Source of the DNA: Streptomyces litmocidini
Lineage (GTDB): Bacteria; Actinomycetota; Actinomycetes; Streptomycetales; Streptomycetaceae
Direction of reading: 5' to 3'
Assembly (NCBI RefSeq): GCF_014649755.1
Contig: NZ_BMTQ01000002.1
Coordinates: 324,761 to 388,760, forward strand
DNA: 64,000 nt
The position numbers and the translations under genes were made by a program. A model generated the notes under the pieces. The model was not told where the DNA came from, made no database searches, and saw nothing but the letters and a program-made list of their open reading frames with translations. Shown here piece after piece: positions 40,501 to 49,793 of this stretch; the first letter of the stretch is position 1, and every line of letters begins with the position of its first letter.

Positions 40501-41792
40501 GCTCGGTCAGCCTGCCCGGCGATCCGCCCGGCGGCCGCCGCGCCGCACTCGTCTGGGGCGTCGGCGTCGCCGTCTACTTCGTCGCCGTCATCTTCCGCAC
40601 GTCCCTGGGCGTCGCCGGCCTCGACGCCGCCGACCGCTTCGACGTCAACGCCTCGGCGCTCTCCACCTTCTCCATCCTCCAGCTGCTCGTCTACGCCGGC
40701 ATGCAGATACCCGTCGGCCTCATGGTCGACCGGCTCGGCACCAAGAAGGTCCTGGCCCTCGGCGTCGTGCTCTTCACCATCGGCCAGCTGGGCTTCGCGC
40801 TCTCCCCCTCGTACGGCACGGCCCTCGCCTCCCGCGCCCTCCTCGGCTGCGGCGACGCCATGACCTTCATCAGCGTCCTGCGGCTCGGCAGCCGCTGGTT
40901 CCCCGCCCGCCGGGGCCCGCTCATCGGCCAGGTCGCCGCCCTCTTCGGCATGGCCGGCAACCTCGTCTCCACCGTCTTCATCGCCCGCGCCCTGCACGGC
41001 CTCGGCTGGACCACCACCTTCGTCGGCAGCTCCCTCGCCGGCGTCCTCGTCCTCGTCCTGCTGCTGCTCTTCCTCAAGGACCACCCCGAGGGGTACGAGC
41101 CCCAGCCCGCCGCGCACGCGGGCGCCGCCTTCGTCCGCCGCCAGATCGCCGAGTCCTGGCGGGAGCCCGGCACCCGGCTCGGCATGTGGGTGCACTTCAC
41201 CACGCAGTTCCCCGCCATGGTGTTCCTGCTGCTCTGGGGCCTGCCGTTCCTCGTCGAGGCGCAGGGCCTCTCCCGCTCCACCGCCGGGACGCTGCTCACC
41301 CTGGTCGTGCTGTCCAACATGGTCGTCGGCCTCGCGTACGGGCAGATCATCGCCCGCCACCACGCGGCCCGCGCCCCGCTCGCCCTCGGCACCGTCGCGG
41401 CCACCGCCCTGCTGTGGGGCGCGACCCTCGCGTACCCCGGTGAGCACGCCCCGATGTGGCTGCTCGTCACCCTCTGCCTGGTCCTCGGTGCCTGCGGACC
41501 GGCCTCCATGATCGGCTTCGACTTCGCGCGCCCGGCCAACCCGCCGGAGCGACAGGGCACCGCCTCGGGCATCGTCAACATGGGCGGTTTCGTCGCCTCG
41601 ATGACGACGCTGCTCGCCGTCGGCGTGCTGCTCGACGCGACCGGCGACGACTACCGGACGGCCTTCTCCTCGGTCTTCGTCCTGGAGGCGCTCGGCGTCG
41701 TGCAGATCCTCCGCCTCAAGGCCCGCACCCACCGCAGGGAACGGGAACGGCTCGTCGCCAGCCGCGTCGAGGCCGTGCACGTACCCGTCTGA
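40497..41792 (+). CDS. MFS transporter (12 TM)
   Basis: A 431-residue major facilitator protein with about twelve helices. The motif between helices 2 and 3, GLMVDRLGTKKVL near residue 75, is the MFS signature A. Further helices include FSILQLLVYAGMQIPV and MVFLLLWGLPFLVEAQGLS. It begins inside the GntR stop codon, and its own stop is 4 bases from the convergent mycothiol-enzyme stop. A solute of organic-acid type is suggested by the FCD regulator; the substrate itself is not readable. Confidence 0.9.
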   Translation: MSSVSLPGDPPGGRRAALVWGVGVAVYFVAVIFRTSLGVAGLDAADRFDVNASALSTFSILQLLVYAGMQIPVGLMVDRLGTKKVLALGVVLFTIGQLGFALSPSYGTALASRALLGCGDAMTFISVLRLGSRWFPARRGPLIGQVAALFGMAGNLVSTVFIARALHGLGWTTTFVGSSLAGVLVLVLLLLFLKDHPEGYEPQPAAHAGAAFVRRQIAESWREPGTRLGMWVHFTTQFPAMVFLLLWGLPFLVEAQGLSRSTAGTLLTLVVLSNMVVGLAYGQIIARHHAARAPLALGTVAATALLWGATLAYPGEHAPMWLLVTLCLVLGACGPASMIGFDFARPANPPERQGTASGIVNMGGFVASMTTLLAVGVLLDATGDDYRTAFSSVFVLEALGVVQILRLKARTHRRERERLVASRVEAVHVPV

Positions 41793-41796
41793 GGGA

Positions 41797-42624
41797 TCAG
41801 CGGGGCGTCACCGCGAAGTTGTTCAGGATCGCCGCCGCGAGGTCCGCGTCGCCCTCGGTCTTGACCCGGTCGGCCACCTCGGCCGGCCGGACCCGGCCGC
41901 AGGCGAGGCGGACGAACGTCTCCCAGTCCGTCGCCAGCGTCACCGCCGGCCCCAGCGACGGCGCGCCGTCGATCGAACCGCGGCCCTCCGCGTCCACCCG
42001 TATCGTCCGCAGGAACTCCACGGGACCGGTCACGTCGAGCACCACCGCCGAGGACGGGGGCGCCCCGGCGTCCTTGGCGACCACGTCCGGCAGCGCCTCC
42101 AGGAGCACGTCCCGGGCCACGAGCGCCCCGGCCGAGTCGAGGTTCCCCGGCACGCCCAGCGCCGTCCGCAGGTCCTGCTCGTGCACCCACACGTCGAAGG
42201 CGCGCGTGCGGTAGCCCTGTTCGAGGGTCTGCTCGGTGCCGAGGGGAGCGCGGATCAGGTGCTCGGGGGAGCGGTTCTCGTTGCGGAGCTGCCGGGCCCG
42301 CCGGATCAGGATGTACTCCAGCTCCGAGGTCATCTCCGGTGCGGTGTGGTGCCGCCGCACATCGACCTGGACCTCCATGTAGCGGGCGAAGTCACTGCGC
42401 ACGTGGTACAGGTCGCGGGGCAGGGAGTGGATCGGCCGCGGATCGCCGAGCATCTCCGTCTCCATGCCGATCACATGGGAGACGATGTCCCGCACCGACC
42501 AGCCGATGCACGGGGTCGGCCGGTTCCACTCGCCCTCCACGAGCGGCTGCACCAGCTCGGCTATCGCCTCGATGGAATGGGTCCAGGCGTCGGCGTAGTT
42601 CTGGAGGCTGGGATGGACGGTCAC
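41797..42624 (-). CDS. Maleylpyruvate isomerase / mycothiol-dependent enzyme family protein
   Basis: A 275-residue DinB-like four-helix protein. The N-terminal metal-binding pattern is seen as SHVIGMETEMLG near residue 48 and VHEQDLRTALG near 150, with IGWSVRDIVSHV typical of mycothiol-dependent maleylpyruvate isomerase N-terminal domains. The C-terminal SCP2-like domain (residues 185-270) has VTLATDWETFVRLACGR. It may conjugate or isomerise a substrate using mycothiol; the substrate is unknown. It is transcribed away from the nitrilase gene across a 155-base interval. Confidence 0.85.
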   Translation of the reverse strand: MTVHPSLQNYADAWTHSIEAIAELVQPLVEGEWNRPTPCIGWSVRDIVSHVIGMETEMLGDPRPIHSLPRDLYHVRSDFARYMEVQVDVRRHHTAPEMTSELEYILIRRARQLRNENRSPEHLIRAPLGTEQTLEQGYRTRAFDVWVHEQDLRTALGVPGNLDSAGALVARDVLLEALPDVVAKDAGAPPSSAVVLDVTGPVEFLRTIRVDAEGRGSIDGAPSLGPAVTLATDWETFVRLACGRVRPAEVADRVKTEGDADLAAAILNNFAVTPR

Positions 42625-42779
42625 GGGACCCCTCGGCGGTTCTTCGGTGCGCGGGCTGAAAACACGACTGGGTGGGAGGCTCGGACGCTAAGTTACGCTG
42701 CCCGAAGGCACCCCGGCAGTGCTTTCGTGTGACGATCGTAGGCCGGTGTTGACGGCTCGAATGCCAGGACGGTGGTAGT

Positions 42780-43583
42780 GTGCGCGCCTCGCTGATCCAG
42801 ATCGCGGTAGACCCGGACGAACCGGTCGATGCCCGTCGCGCCCGTGCGGCGCGTCTCGTACGGGAGGAATCCGGCCACGCGGACCTCGTGGTCCTGCCGG
42901 AACTGTGGACCGTCGGCGCCTTCGCGTCCGACCTCTTCGCCGCCGAGTCGGAGCCGTTGAACGGCCCCACCCACCGGGCGATGGCGGAGGCCGCCCGCGA
43001 CGCCGGGGTTTGGTTGCACGCCGGCTCCTTCGTGGAGGCGGAGGGCGGCGCCCTCTACAACACCTCGCTCGTCCTCTCCCCCGACGGCGAACTCGTCGCC
43101 TCCTACCGGAAGATCCACCGCTTCGGCTTCGACAAGGGCGAGGCCGTGCTGATGGCCGCCGGGGAGGACCTGGTCACCGTCGACCTGCCGCACCTCACCG
43201 TCGGCGTCGGCACCTGCTACGACCTGCGCTTCCCCGAGCTCTTCCGCGGCCTCGTCGACGCGGGCGCCCAGGCCTTCGTCGTCCCGGCCGGCTGGCCCGC
43301 CCGCCGCCGCGCCCACTGGTCCCTCCTGGCCCGGGCCAGGGCCGTCGAGAACCAGGCGTACGTCCTCGCCTGCGGCACCGCCGGCACCCACGCGGGCGTG
43401 GAGCAGGCCGGGCACTCGATCGTCGTCGACCCGTGGGGCGAGACCCTCGCGGAGGCCGGCCCGGACGAGGAGGTGCTGCGGGTCGTCCTCGACCCGGAGA
43501 AGGTCCGGACGACCCGGGAGGAGTTCCCGGCGCTCAAGGACCGGGTGCTCGGAGTCGCGACGCCGCGCCACCACCGGGCCTGA
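42780..43583 (+). CDS. Carbon-nitrogen hydrolase (nitrilase fold, omega-amidase-like)
   Basis: A 267-residue nitrilase-superfamily hydrolase starting at a GTG. The catalytic triad is visible: Glu in LVVLPELWTVG near residue 41, Lys in SYRKIHRFGFDKGE near 110 and Cys in GTCYDLRFPELFR near 148. The RFPELFR context resembles omega-amidases and Nit2 proteins. It probably hydrolyses a small amide in nitrogen metabolism or metabolite repair. A hairpin terminator follows. Confidence 0.9.
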   Translation: MRASLIQIAVDPDEPVDARRARAARLVREESGHADLVVLPELWTVGAFASDLFAAESEPLNGPTHRAMAEAARDAGVWLHAGSFVEAEGGALYNTSLVLSPDGELVASYRKIHRFGFDKGEAVLMAAGEDLVTVDLPHLTVGVGTCYDLRFPELFRGLVDAGAQAFVVPAGWPARRRAHWSLLARARAVENQAYVLACGTAGTHAGVEQAGHSIVVDPWGETLAEAGPDEEVLRVVLDPEKVRTTREEFPALKDRVLGVATPRHHRA

Positions 43584-43611
43584 ACCTCCGAAGGCGCCTC
43601 GTGGACGACCG

Positions 43612-43639
43612 GGCGAAGGCGGCCGTCGCCGCCTTCGCC
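43612..43639. terminator. Terminator after the nitrilase-fold gene
   Basis: A perfect 11-bp stem (43612-43622 with 43629-43639) and a 6-nt loop, 28 bases past the stop. The 359-base interval 43584-43942 otherwise has only the octamer repeat listed next and presumably the promoter of the PLP-enzyme gene. Confidence 0.75.
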
Positions 43640-43742
43640 GAGCTCTTCGGACCGCCGCCGGAGGGACCCGCGACACCCGTCGCCCGGGACGCGGTCGAGG
43701 AACGGCCGGGGCCGGCGACGAGGACGCCGACGAGACCGCCCA

Positions 43743-43774
43743 TGTCCCCGTGTCCCCGTGTCCCCGTGTCCCCG
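43743..43774 (+). repeat. Octamer tandem repeat TGTCCCCG x4
   Basis: Four exact head-to-tail copies of TGTCCCCG span 43743-43774 in the gap upstream of the PLP-enzyme gene. An octamer array is prone to length change by slippage. Confidence 0.9.
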
Positions 43775-43942
43775 TGAAAGCGTTTTCCCACTGGGCGGCC
43801 GCATCGCATGTCTCCGCGGTGACCGCGTGGGAGTGTAAGGGGGAAGACGGGCCCGGTGCACAGGACCGCGCGGCGTACCGTCCGGTCCACTCCGCCGGGA
43901 TTGGACCTGTGAGGACAACCGGCCTTTCCCCACACTGAGTCC

Positions 43943-45139
43943 ATGACCCACGCCGAACCCGCCTCCCCCCGCCCCGAGACCCTCACCGTCCACCCGCCGC
44001 ACGTCGAGGTCACGGGCAGCAGGCCCCTCGGCGTGCCCCTGCACCAGGGCCACGTCTTCGCCTTCGACTCGGCCGACGCCCTCGCCGAGGGGTTCACCTC
44101 GCCGGACGCCTTCCTCTACTCCCGTCTCGGCAACCCCACCGTCCGCACCCTGGAGGACGCCGTCGCCCGCCTGGAGGGCGGGGCCGCCGCCCGGTCCTTC
44201 GCCTCCGGCATGGGCGCCATCAACGCCGTCCTCCTCGGCCTGCTCTCCAGCGGCGACCACGTCATCGCCCAGACCTGCCTGTACGGCGGCACGTACGCGG
44301 TCCTCACCGACCTCGCCGCCCGCTGGGGCGTCCACGTCACGTACGTCTCCGGGAACGACCCGGAGGAGGTGCGGGCGGCCCTGCGCCCCGAGACCCGGCT
44401 CCTCTACCTGGAGACCATCGCCAATCCCACCACCCGCGTCGCCGACCTGCCCGCGCTCGCCGCCGTCGCCGCCGGGGCCGGGGTCCCCGTCGCCGTCGAC
44501 AACACCTTCGCCTCCCCGCTGCTCTGCCGCCCCCTCGACCACGGCGCCGACGTCGTCGTCCACTCCGCCACCAAGTACCTGGCCGGGCACGCCGACGTCC
44601 TCGGCGGCATCGCCGTCTTCAAGGACTCCGAGACGTACGGCAGGGTCCGCCACCACTCCGTCGAACAGGGCGCGTCCACCGACCCGTTCGCCGCCTGGCT
44701 CACCCTGCGCGGCATGCAGACCCTCTCCCTGCGCATGGAGCGCCAGTGCGCGAGCGCCGCCGAACTCGCCGCCCGGCTCGAAACGCACCCGGCGGTCGAG
44801 ACCGTCCGCCACCCGGCCCTCGCGAGCCACCCGGACCGGGCGATCGCCGCACGCCTGCTGCCCGCCGGCGGCGGCGGGGTGGTCTCGATCGACCTCGCGG
44901 GCGGCCGGGAGGCGGGCCGCGCCTTTGTCGAGGCGGTACGGCTGGCCTCCCTCAGCGTCTCCCTCGGCGACGTGAAGACGCTGGTCATGCACCCGGCGTC
45001 CACCTCCCACCACCAGCTCGACGCGGCGGCGCTCGCCGCGGCCGGCATCGGCGCCGGCACGGTCCGGCTCTCCGTCGGCATCGAGCACGTCGAGGACCTG
45101 TGGGCGGACCTGGAGCAGGCGCTGACGAAGGCGGGCTGA
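43943..45139 (+). CDS. PLP-dependent Cys/Met metabolism enzyme (cystathionine gamma-synthase/lyase or methionine gamma-lyase type)
   Basis: A 398-residue fold-type I PLP enzyme. Typical elements are SRLGNPTVRTLEDAVARLEGG near residue 55, the cofactor-stacking Tyr in CLYGGTYAVL near 115, the Asp in VAVDNTFASPLL near 190, and the Schiff-base Lys in HSATKYLAGHADVLGG near 212. The C-terminal HPASTSHH and VRLSVGIEH segments place it in the trans-sulfuration family. Reaction specificity (gamma-lyase, gamma-synthase or O-acetylhomoserine sulfhydrylase) cannot be fixed from sequence alone. Confidence 0.9.
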   Translation: MTHAEPASPRPETLTVHPPHVEVTGSRPLGVPLHQGHVFAFDSADALAEGFTSPDAFLYSRLGNPTVRTLEDAVARLEGGAAARSFASGMGAINAVLLGLLSSGDHVIAQTCLYGGTYAVLTDLAARWGVHVTYVSGNDPEEVRAALRPETRLLYLETIANPTTRVADLPALAAVAAGAGVPVAVDNTFASPLLCRPLDHGADVVVHSATKYLAGHADVLGGIAVFKDSETYGRVRHHSVEQGASTDPFAAWLTLRGMQTLSLRMERQCASAAELAARLETHPAVETVRHPALASHPDRAIAARLLPAGGGGVVSIDLAGGREAGRAFVEAVRLASLSVSLGDVKTLVMHPASTSHHQLDAAALAAAGIGAGTVRLSVGIEHVEDLWADLEQALTKAG

Positions 45140-45160
45140 GCGAAGGCCTCCGGAGGGAGG

Positions 45161-45652
45161 TCAGTCCTCCCGTTCCCGTTCCGCCATCCGGATGACGCAC
45201 ACGGCGACCGCGATCTGCAGCGCGGCGTCCGCGTCCTCGCGGACCACGTTCACCGCGTACGTGTCGCGGACGTGGAACCACTGCCGGGAGATGTGGGCCA
45301 GGAGTTCTCCCTCGTACTCGACGGTGAACTCCCGGTCCAGGATCCTGCCGCTGACGTCCAGTTCGGTCCCGTCCACGAGCGTCACCCGGTAGTGGTTGCG
45401 GAGGAGGGAGAGCCGTTTGCGGCGGACGGTCGCGAGCGTCTGGTCGTCCCGCTCGATCGTCATCGCGTCCCGCAGGCTGAACATCTTCTGCCGCAGCGTG
45501 ACGAGGACCTGCCCGTCGGGGCCCTTCAGCTCCAGGGTGTCGCGCAGCCGCAGGGCCTTGCCGTCGACGAGGAAGGCGTGGCGGCCCTGCTCGTCCTCGA
45601 TCCAGTAGTCGTCGCCGATCGCGAAGATCTTGTCCCGTACGAGATATTTCAC
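45161..45652 (-). CDS. LURP-one-related (Tubby C-terminal-like) protein
   Basis: A 163-residue protein with the LOR/Tubby-like fold: KYLVRDKIFAIGDDYWIEDEQG at the N-terminus (MKYLVRDKIFAIG and YWIEDEQG), repeated beta-strand pairs such as LRQKMFSLRDAMTIERDD, and a C-terminal hydrophobic helix ALQIAVAVCVIRMAE. Bacterial members resemble phospholipid scramblase folds but have no established function. It lies downstream of the DUF4239 gene on the same strand with a 31-base gap, so an operon is likely. Confidence 0.85.
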   Translation of the reverse strand: MKYLVRDKIFAIGDDYWIEDEQGRHAFLVDGKALRLRDTLELKGPDGQVLVTLRQKMFSLRDAMTIERDDQTLATVRRKRLSLLRNHYRVTLVDGTELDVSGRILDREFTVEYEGELLAHISRQWFHVRDTYAVNVVREDADAALQIAVAVCVIRMAERERED

Positions 45653-45683
45653 GCGCCTATGTCTGCCCGGTCCGGGGAGCTTC

Positions 45684-46433
45684 TCACCCGAAGTACCGGG
45701 TGAACGCGTCCGGTGACGCGCCCAGCACCCCTCCGAACGGCGTGTCGAGCTGGTGGATCAGCAGCACGGTGAAGGCGATGAACCCGGAGAGCCCCATCAC
45801 CATCACCACGTGCGTCGCGCTCCTCCTGATCCCGAAGAGGAACATGAACGCGAGCGTCAGGGTGCCGCCGATCAGCAGGCCCGTCCACAGCACGGGGGAG
45901 AGCCGTTCCTGCGCCGCGGCCTCCCGGCCCCGCCGCGCGTCGTCGATGTAGCCGAGCTGGGCCAGGACCTCCTGGGCCGCGATCTGCTCCGGCACCTTGG
46001 CCGAGTCCCCCACCTCGCCCGCCTTCCGGAGCCTTTCGAGCAGCTGCCAGCCGGACGGGCCGAGCGGCGCGCGCTCCGCCATCGCGGGCCACTCGACGCC
46101 GACGACGTGATCGGCGTACGCACGGGCGGCGTCCCGCAGCGGCTGTCGCCGGGCCGCGGGGAGCGCGTCCGCGAGGAGGTACGTCTGGTGCAGCGCGCTC
46201 GCCTCGGCCTGGACGTTGTCGGAGGCGGCGGAGCGGGTGTCCCAGACGGACACCAGGCAGAGGCCGAGCACGACGGCGTAGAGGACCGACACCATCATGG
46301 CGATGTACTCGGCGACGTCCTCGCGCGGTTCCTCGTCCTCGCCGACCGGGAAGAGCCGGGTCTTGGCGAAGACGGCGACGGCGGCGACGAGCGCGACGCC
46401 GAGGACGACGACGAGCGTCTCGAACAGGGCCAC
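45684..46433 (-). CDS. DUF4239 (bestrophin-like) membrane protein
   Basis: A 249-residue protein with a GTG start at 46433. Membrane helices are near residues 5-23, 42-65 (YIAMMVSVLYAVVLGLCLVSV), 185-205 (SPVLWTGLLIGGTLTLAFMFLFG, in part) and 210-230. The central cytosolic helical region includes a conserved WDTRSAASDNVQAEASAL motif. DUF4239 is related to bestrophin-type channels by fold prediction in the literature as I recall it, but no activity is shown. It begins 1 base past the stop of the exported Gly-rich protein gene. Confidence 0.85.
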   Translation of the reverse strand: MALFETLVVVLGVALVAAVAVFAKTRLFPVGEDEEPREDVAEYIAMMVSVLYAVVLGLCLVSVWDTRSAASDNVQAEASALHQTYLLADALPAARRQPLRDAARAYADHVVGVEWPAMAERAPLGPSGWQLLERLRKAGEVGDSAKVPEQIAAQEVLAQLGYIDDARRGREAAAQERLSPVLWTGLLIGGTLTLAFMFLFGIRRSATHVVMVMGLSGFIAFTVLLIHQLDTPFGGVLGASPDAFTRYFG

Positions 46434-46434
46434 G

Positions 46435-47895
46435 TCACTTCACCCGGCTGCCGAGCAGGGCGGCCGCGACGGCCGCCGGGATCAGGAGCAGCAGCAGCAT
46501 CGGCACGACCCCGAACCCGTGCGCCTCCCGCGTCCGGCGCCGCAACCGCCCCAGAAACCCCTCGTCGTCGGGCACGGCCTCGGCCCGCTGCCGCTGTCGT
46601 CGCTGTTGCTCCTGCAGTTGTTGCTGCTGCTGCCGGTCGCCGGTCCCGGGCGCCGTCTCCGGCACGCCCCGCGGCGGGGCCGCGGGGACGGTTCCGGCGG
46701 TACGGGCCGACGCCGGCGGCACGGAGGACGGGGCGGCTCGCGGTACGGACGGGGGGAGGACGGGCGCAGCGGCTTGGGGAGCGGCCGGTGGAGCGTTCGG
46801 GGGCACGCCTTGGGACACGCCTCCGGGAACGGCCCCCGGAACCCCCGGAACCCCCGGAGCACCTGGCGCACCCCCGGCCCCGACCCCGGTCCCGGTCCCC
46901 GCCCCGGCCGTCCCGGCACCGGCGGCCCCGGCTCCCGCTCCAGCCCCTCCTGAAGCCCCAGCCCCTCCAGCAGCTCCAGCCCCTCCAGCACCCCCAGCAA
47001 CCCCAGCGCCCCCACCCACTCCGGCCGCCCCACCCCTCGCACTCCCCCCGCTCCCCCCGCCGCCCCCCGCTCCCCCCGGCGGCGGAGGGATGGTGAAAGC
47101 GGCGGAGGAGCGTGCGGTGAGCGTCGGCGCGGGGACGGGAGCGCCCCCGGCGTCGAGGGTCGGGACCCGGTCGCTGCCGGTGGCGAGTCCGGTGCTGCGG
47201 TGGGTGCCCGGCGGGCGCAGGACGGTGGCCGTGCAGCGGACCGAGGCGCCCGGGGGGAGCAGGGGCACGGTCCCGGCGCGCCCGCCGCAGTCGACGGCGC
47301 CGGAGCCGAGCGGCAGGGCGGTGTCCTCGACGCGTACGGCGTGGAGGACCTGGTTGCCCCGGTTGGCGACGGTGTACGTGACGGCGGCCCGCCCGCCCCC
47401 GACCGAGACGCGCTCGGTGAGGGTGAGGCCCCCGGCGACGCCGACGTACCCGGAGCGGGCGGTCGCGCTGCTCAGCACGTCGAGGGAGGGGACCTCACCC
47501 CGGGCCCGCGCGGTGGCGAGGCGCACCCCGGGCAGGGCGCGGAAACGGGCGACGCACTCCAGCTCCCCGAGCGCGGCGAGCTGCTGCCGGGGGCACCGCA
47601 CGGCCCCGCCGGGCACGCCGGGGTCGACGACCCGTACGCCGTGCACCCGCGCCTCGCCCAGGTTCTCCAGCAGGTACCGCTTCACGACCTGGGCCCCGAC
47701 CCGTACCGCCGGCGGCCGCTCCGCGCTGTCGGGGCGGCCGTCCACGGTGACGGTCATCCGCAGGGCTCCGTCCCCGGACCCGCCGGCCCACGCGGCGGCC
47801 CCGGACAGCACGAGCAGCACCGTCGCCAGCAGCCCACCGCTCACCCGACGGCCGTAATGGTCCGATGATCTGCCCACGCGCGTCATGTGCCCCAT
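46435..47895 (-). CDS. Exported Gly-rich protein with DUF11-like domains and C-terminal anchor
   Basis: A 486-residue protein; the start is the ATG at 47895, with a second ATG 9 bases in. A signal peptide (LLATVLLVLSGAAAWA) covers residues 20-37. Two beta-sandwich repeats of DUF11 type follow to about residue 265 (YLLENLGEARVHGVRVVDPG; VTYTVANRGNQVLHAVRVED). Residues 270-350 are a Gly/Ala-rich, partly collagen-like run. A Pro-rich stretch, a QQQQQ-rich charged segment and a C-terminal helix (VVPMLLLLLIPAAVAAALLG) end the protein. It is probably anchored in the membrane and spans the wall. It is collinear with DUF4239 and LURP-one genes. Confidence 0.78.
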   Translation of the reverse strand: MGHMTRVGRSSDHYGRRVSGGLLATVLLVLSGAAAWAGGSGDGALRMTVTVDGRPDSAERPPAVRVGAQVVKRYLLENLGEARVHGVRVVDPGVPGGAVRCPRQQLAALGELECVARFRALPGVRLATARARGEVPSLDVLSSATARSGYVGVAGGLTLTERVSVGGGRAAVTYTVANRGNQVLHAVRVEDTALPLGSGAVDCGGRAGTVPLLPPGASVRCTATVLRPPGTHRSTGLATGSDRVPTLDAGGAPVPAPTLTARSSAAFTIPPPPGGAGGGGGSGGSARGGAAGVGGGAGVAGGAGGAGAAGGAGASGGAGAGAGAAGAGTAGAGTGTGVGAGGAPGAPGVPGVPGAVPGGVSQGVPPNAPPAAPQAAAPVLPPSVPRAAPSSVPPASARTAGTVPAAPPRGVPETAPGTGDRQQQQQLQEQQRRQRQRAEAVPDDEGFLGRLRRRTREAHGFGVVPMLLLLLIPAAVAAALLGSRVK

Positions 47896-47986
47896 GCCAC
47901 CGCCCGCCTCCGGCCCACCCGGCCCCGGGACACGCCCCGGCCCCCCACCCGGCCCCGGTTTTCCACCCGTACGGCACCCTTGAACC

Positions 47987-49780
47987 ATGAACGAATCCGC
48001 GCCCACCCCCGCGCCCCGACGTGCCCGTGTCCGCGCCCCCGAACTGATCGGAAAAGGCGGCTGGCTCAACACGGGCGGAGAGGAACTGACCCTCGCCGAT
48101 CTGCGAGGGAAGATCGTTCTGCTCGACTTCTGGACCTTCTGCTGCGTGAACTGCCTGCACGTCCTCGACGAGCTGCGGGACCTGGAGGAGAAGCACCGCG
48201 ACACGCTCGTGATCGTCGGGGTGCATTCGCCGAAGTTCGTGCACGAGGCCGAGCACCGGGCCGTCGTCGACGCCGTCGAGCGGTACGAGGTGCACCACCC
48301 GGTGCTCGACGACCCGGAGCTCGCGACCTGGAAGCAGTACGCCGTGCGGGCGTGGCCGACGCTCGTCGTGATCGACCCCGAGGGGTACGTCGTCGCCCAG
48401 CACGCCGGCGAGGGGCACGCCAACGCCATCCGGACGCTCGTCGAGGAGCTGGAGGCCGAGCACGAGGCCAAGGGGACGCTGCGGCGCGGCGACGGGCCGT
48501 ACGTGGCGCCCGAACCCGTCGCGACCGACCTGCGCTTCCCGGGGAAGGCCGTGACCCTGGAGAACGGGCACTTCCTGGTCTCCGACACCACCCGGCACCA
48601 GCTCGTCGAGCTGGCCGAGGACGGCGAGACCGTGGTGCGGCGGATCGGCGAGGGCGTCTTCCGGGAGCCGCAGGGGCTCGCCCCGCTGCCGGACGGCAGG
48701 ATCGTCGTCGCGGACACCGTGAACCACGCCCTGCGCACGTACGACCCGGAGAGCGGGGCGATCGAGCTCGTCGCCGGCACCGGGAAGCAGTGGTGGCAGG
48801 GGTCCCCGACCTCCGGCCCGGCCCTCGAGGTCGACCTGTCCTCGCCGTGGGACGTCGCCTGGTGGCGGGGCAGGGTGTGGATCGCCATGGCCGGTGTGCA
48901 CCAGCTGTGGACGTACGACCCGGAGGGCGGGACCGTCGAGGTCGCGGCCGGGACCACCAACGAGGGGCTCGTGGACGGCCCCGCCGCCGAGGCCTGGTTC
49001 GCGCAGCCCTCCGGGCTCGCGGCCACCGAGGACCGGCTGTGGGTCGCCGACTCCGAGACCAGCGCCCTGCGCTGGGTCGACACCGAGGGATCCGTGCACA
49101 CGGCCGTCGGCACCGGGCTCTTCGACTTCGGTCACCGCGACGGCGCCGCCGACCAGGCCCTCTTCCAGCACCCGCTGGGCGTGACCGCGCTGCCCGACGG
49201 CTCGGTCGCCGTCTCCGACACGTACAACCACGCCCTGCGCCGCTTCGACCCCGCCACCGGCGAGGTCACCACCCTCGCCACCGATCTGCGCGAGCCCAGC
49301 GACGCGGTCCTCGTCGGCGGGGACATCGTGGTCGTCGAGTCCGCCCGGCACCGGCTGACCCGGCTGCGGCTGCCCGAGGAGGCCGTCCAGGTCGAGGCGG
49401 TCGCCCACCGCACGCGGCGCGAGGCCACCGAGGTCGCCCCGGGACGGCTCCGTCTCGACGTCGTCTTCCGGGCGCCGACGGGGCAGAAGCTGGACGAGCG
49501 GTACGGCCCCTCGACGCGCCTCCTGGTCTCCTCGACCCCGCCGGAGCTGCTGCTCGGCGGCGAGGGCACGGGGACGGACCTCTTCCGCGAGCTCGACCTC
49601 AACCCCGGGGTCGCGGAAGGCGTGCTGCACGTGTCCGCGATGGCCGCCTCCTGCGACGACGACCCGGCCAACGAGTACCCGGCCTGCCACGTCCACCAGC
49701 AGGACTGGGGCGTCCCCGTGAAGGTCACGGCCGACGGCGTCTCCCGGCTGCCGCTGATCCTCGCCGGCATGGACGGCTAG
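47987..49780 (+). CDS. Thioredoxin-like domain fused to NHL beta-propeller
   Basis: A 597-residue protein. Residues 10-165 are a TlpA/AhpC-type thioredoxin fold with a cysteine-rich active site, WTFCCVNCLHVLDEL near residue 60, and GVHSPKFVHE. Residues 180-470 hold NHL repeats (EPQGLAPLPDGRIVVADTVN; HPLGVTALPDGSVAVSDTYN) that fold as a propeller. The C-terminal 100 residues form a small beta domain. The architecture matches NHLRC2-like proteins, including the CCxxC motif. No signal peptide is seen, so it is cytosolic. The redox partner is unknown. Confidence 0.9.
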   Translation: MNESAPTPAPRRARVRAPELIGKGGWLNTGGEELTLADLRGKIVLLDFWTFCCVNCLHVLDELRDLEEKHRDTLVIVGVHSPKFVHEAEHRAVVDAVERYEVHHPVLDDPELATWKQYAVRAWPTLVVIDPEGYVVAQHAGEGHANAIRTLVEELEAEHEAKGTLRRGDGPYVAPEPVATDLRFPGKAVTLENGHFLVSDTTRHQLVELAEDGETVVRRIGEGVFREPQGLAPLPDGRIVVADTVNHALRTYDPESGAIELVAGTGKQWWQGSPTSGPALEVDLSSPWDVAWWRGRVWIAMAGVHQLWTYDPEGGTVEVAAGTTNEGLVDGPAAEAWFAQPSGLAATEDRLWVADSETSALRWVDTEGSVHTAVGTGLFDFGHRDGAADQALFQHPLGVTALPDGSVAVSDTYNHALRRFDPATGEVTTLATDLREPSDAVLVGGDIVVVESARHRLTRLRLPEEAVQVEAVAHRTRREATEVAPGRLRLDVVFRAPTGQKLDERYGPSTRLLVSSTPPELLLGGEGTGTDLFRELDLNPGVAEGVLHVSAMAASCDDDPANEYPACHVHQQDWGVPVKVTADGVSRLPLILAGMDG

Positions 49781-49793
49781 GTCCCGACCGACC

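Noticed and set aside
42720..42785. Canonical -35/-10 promoter for the nitrilase-fold gene
   Set aside because: TTGACG at 42749 is a fair -35, but no -10 at 16-19 bases spacing is convincing; TAGTGT overlaps the start codon.
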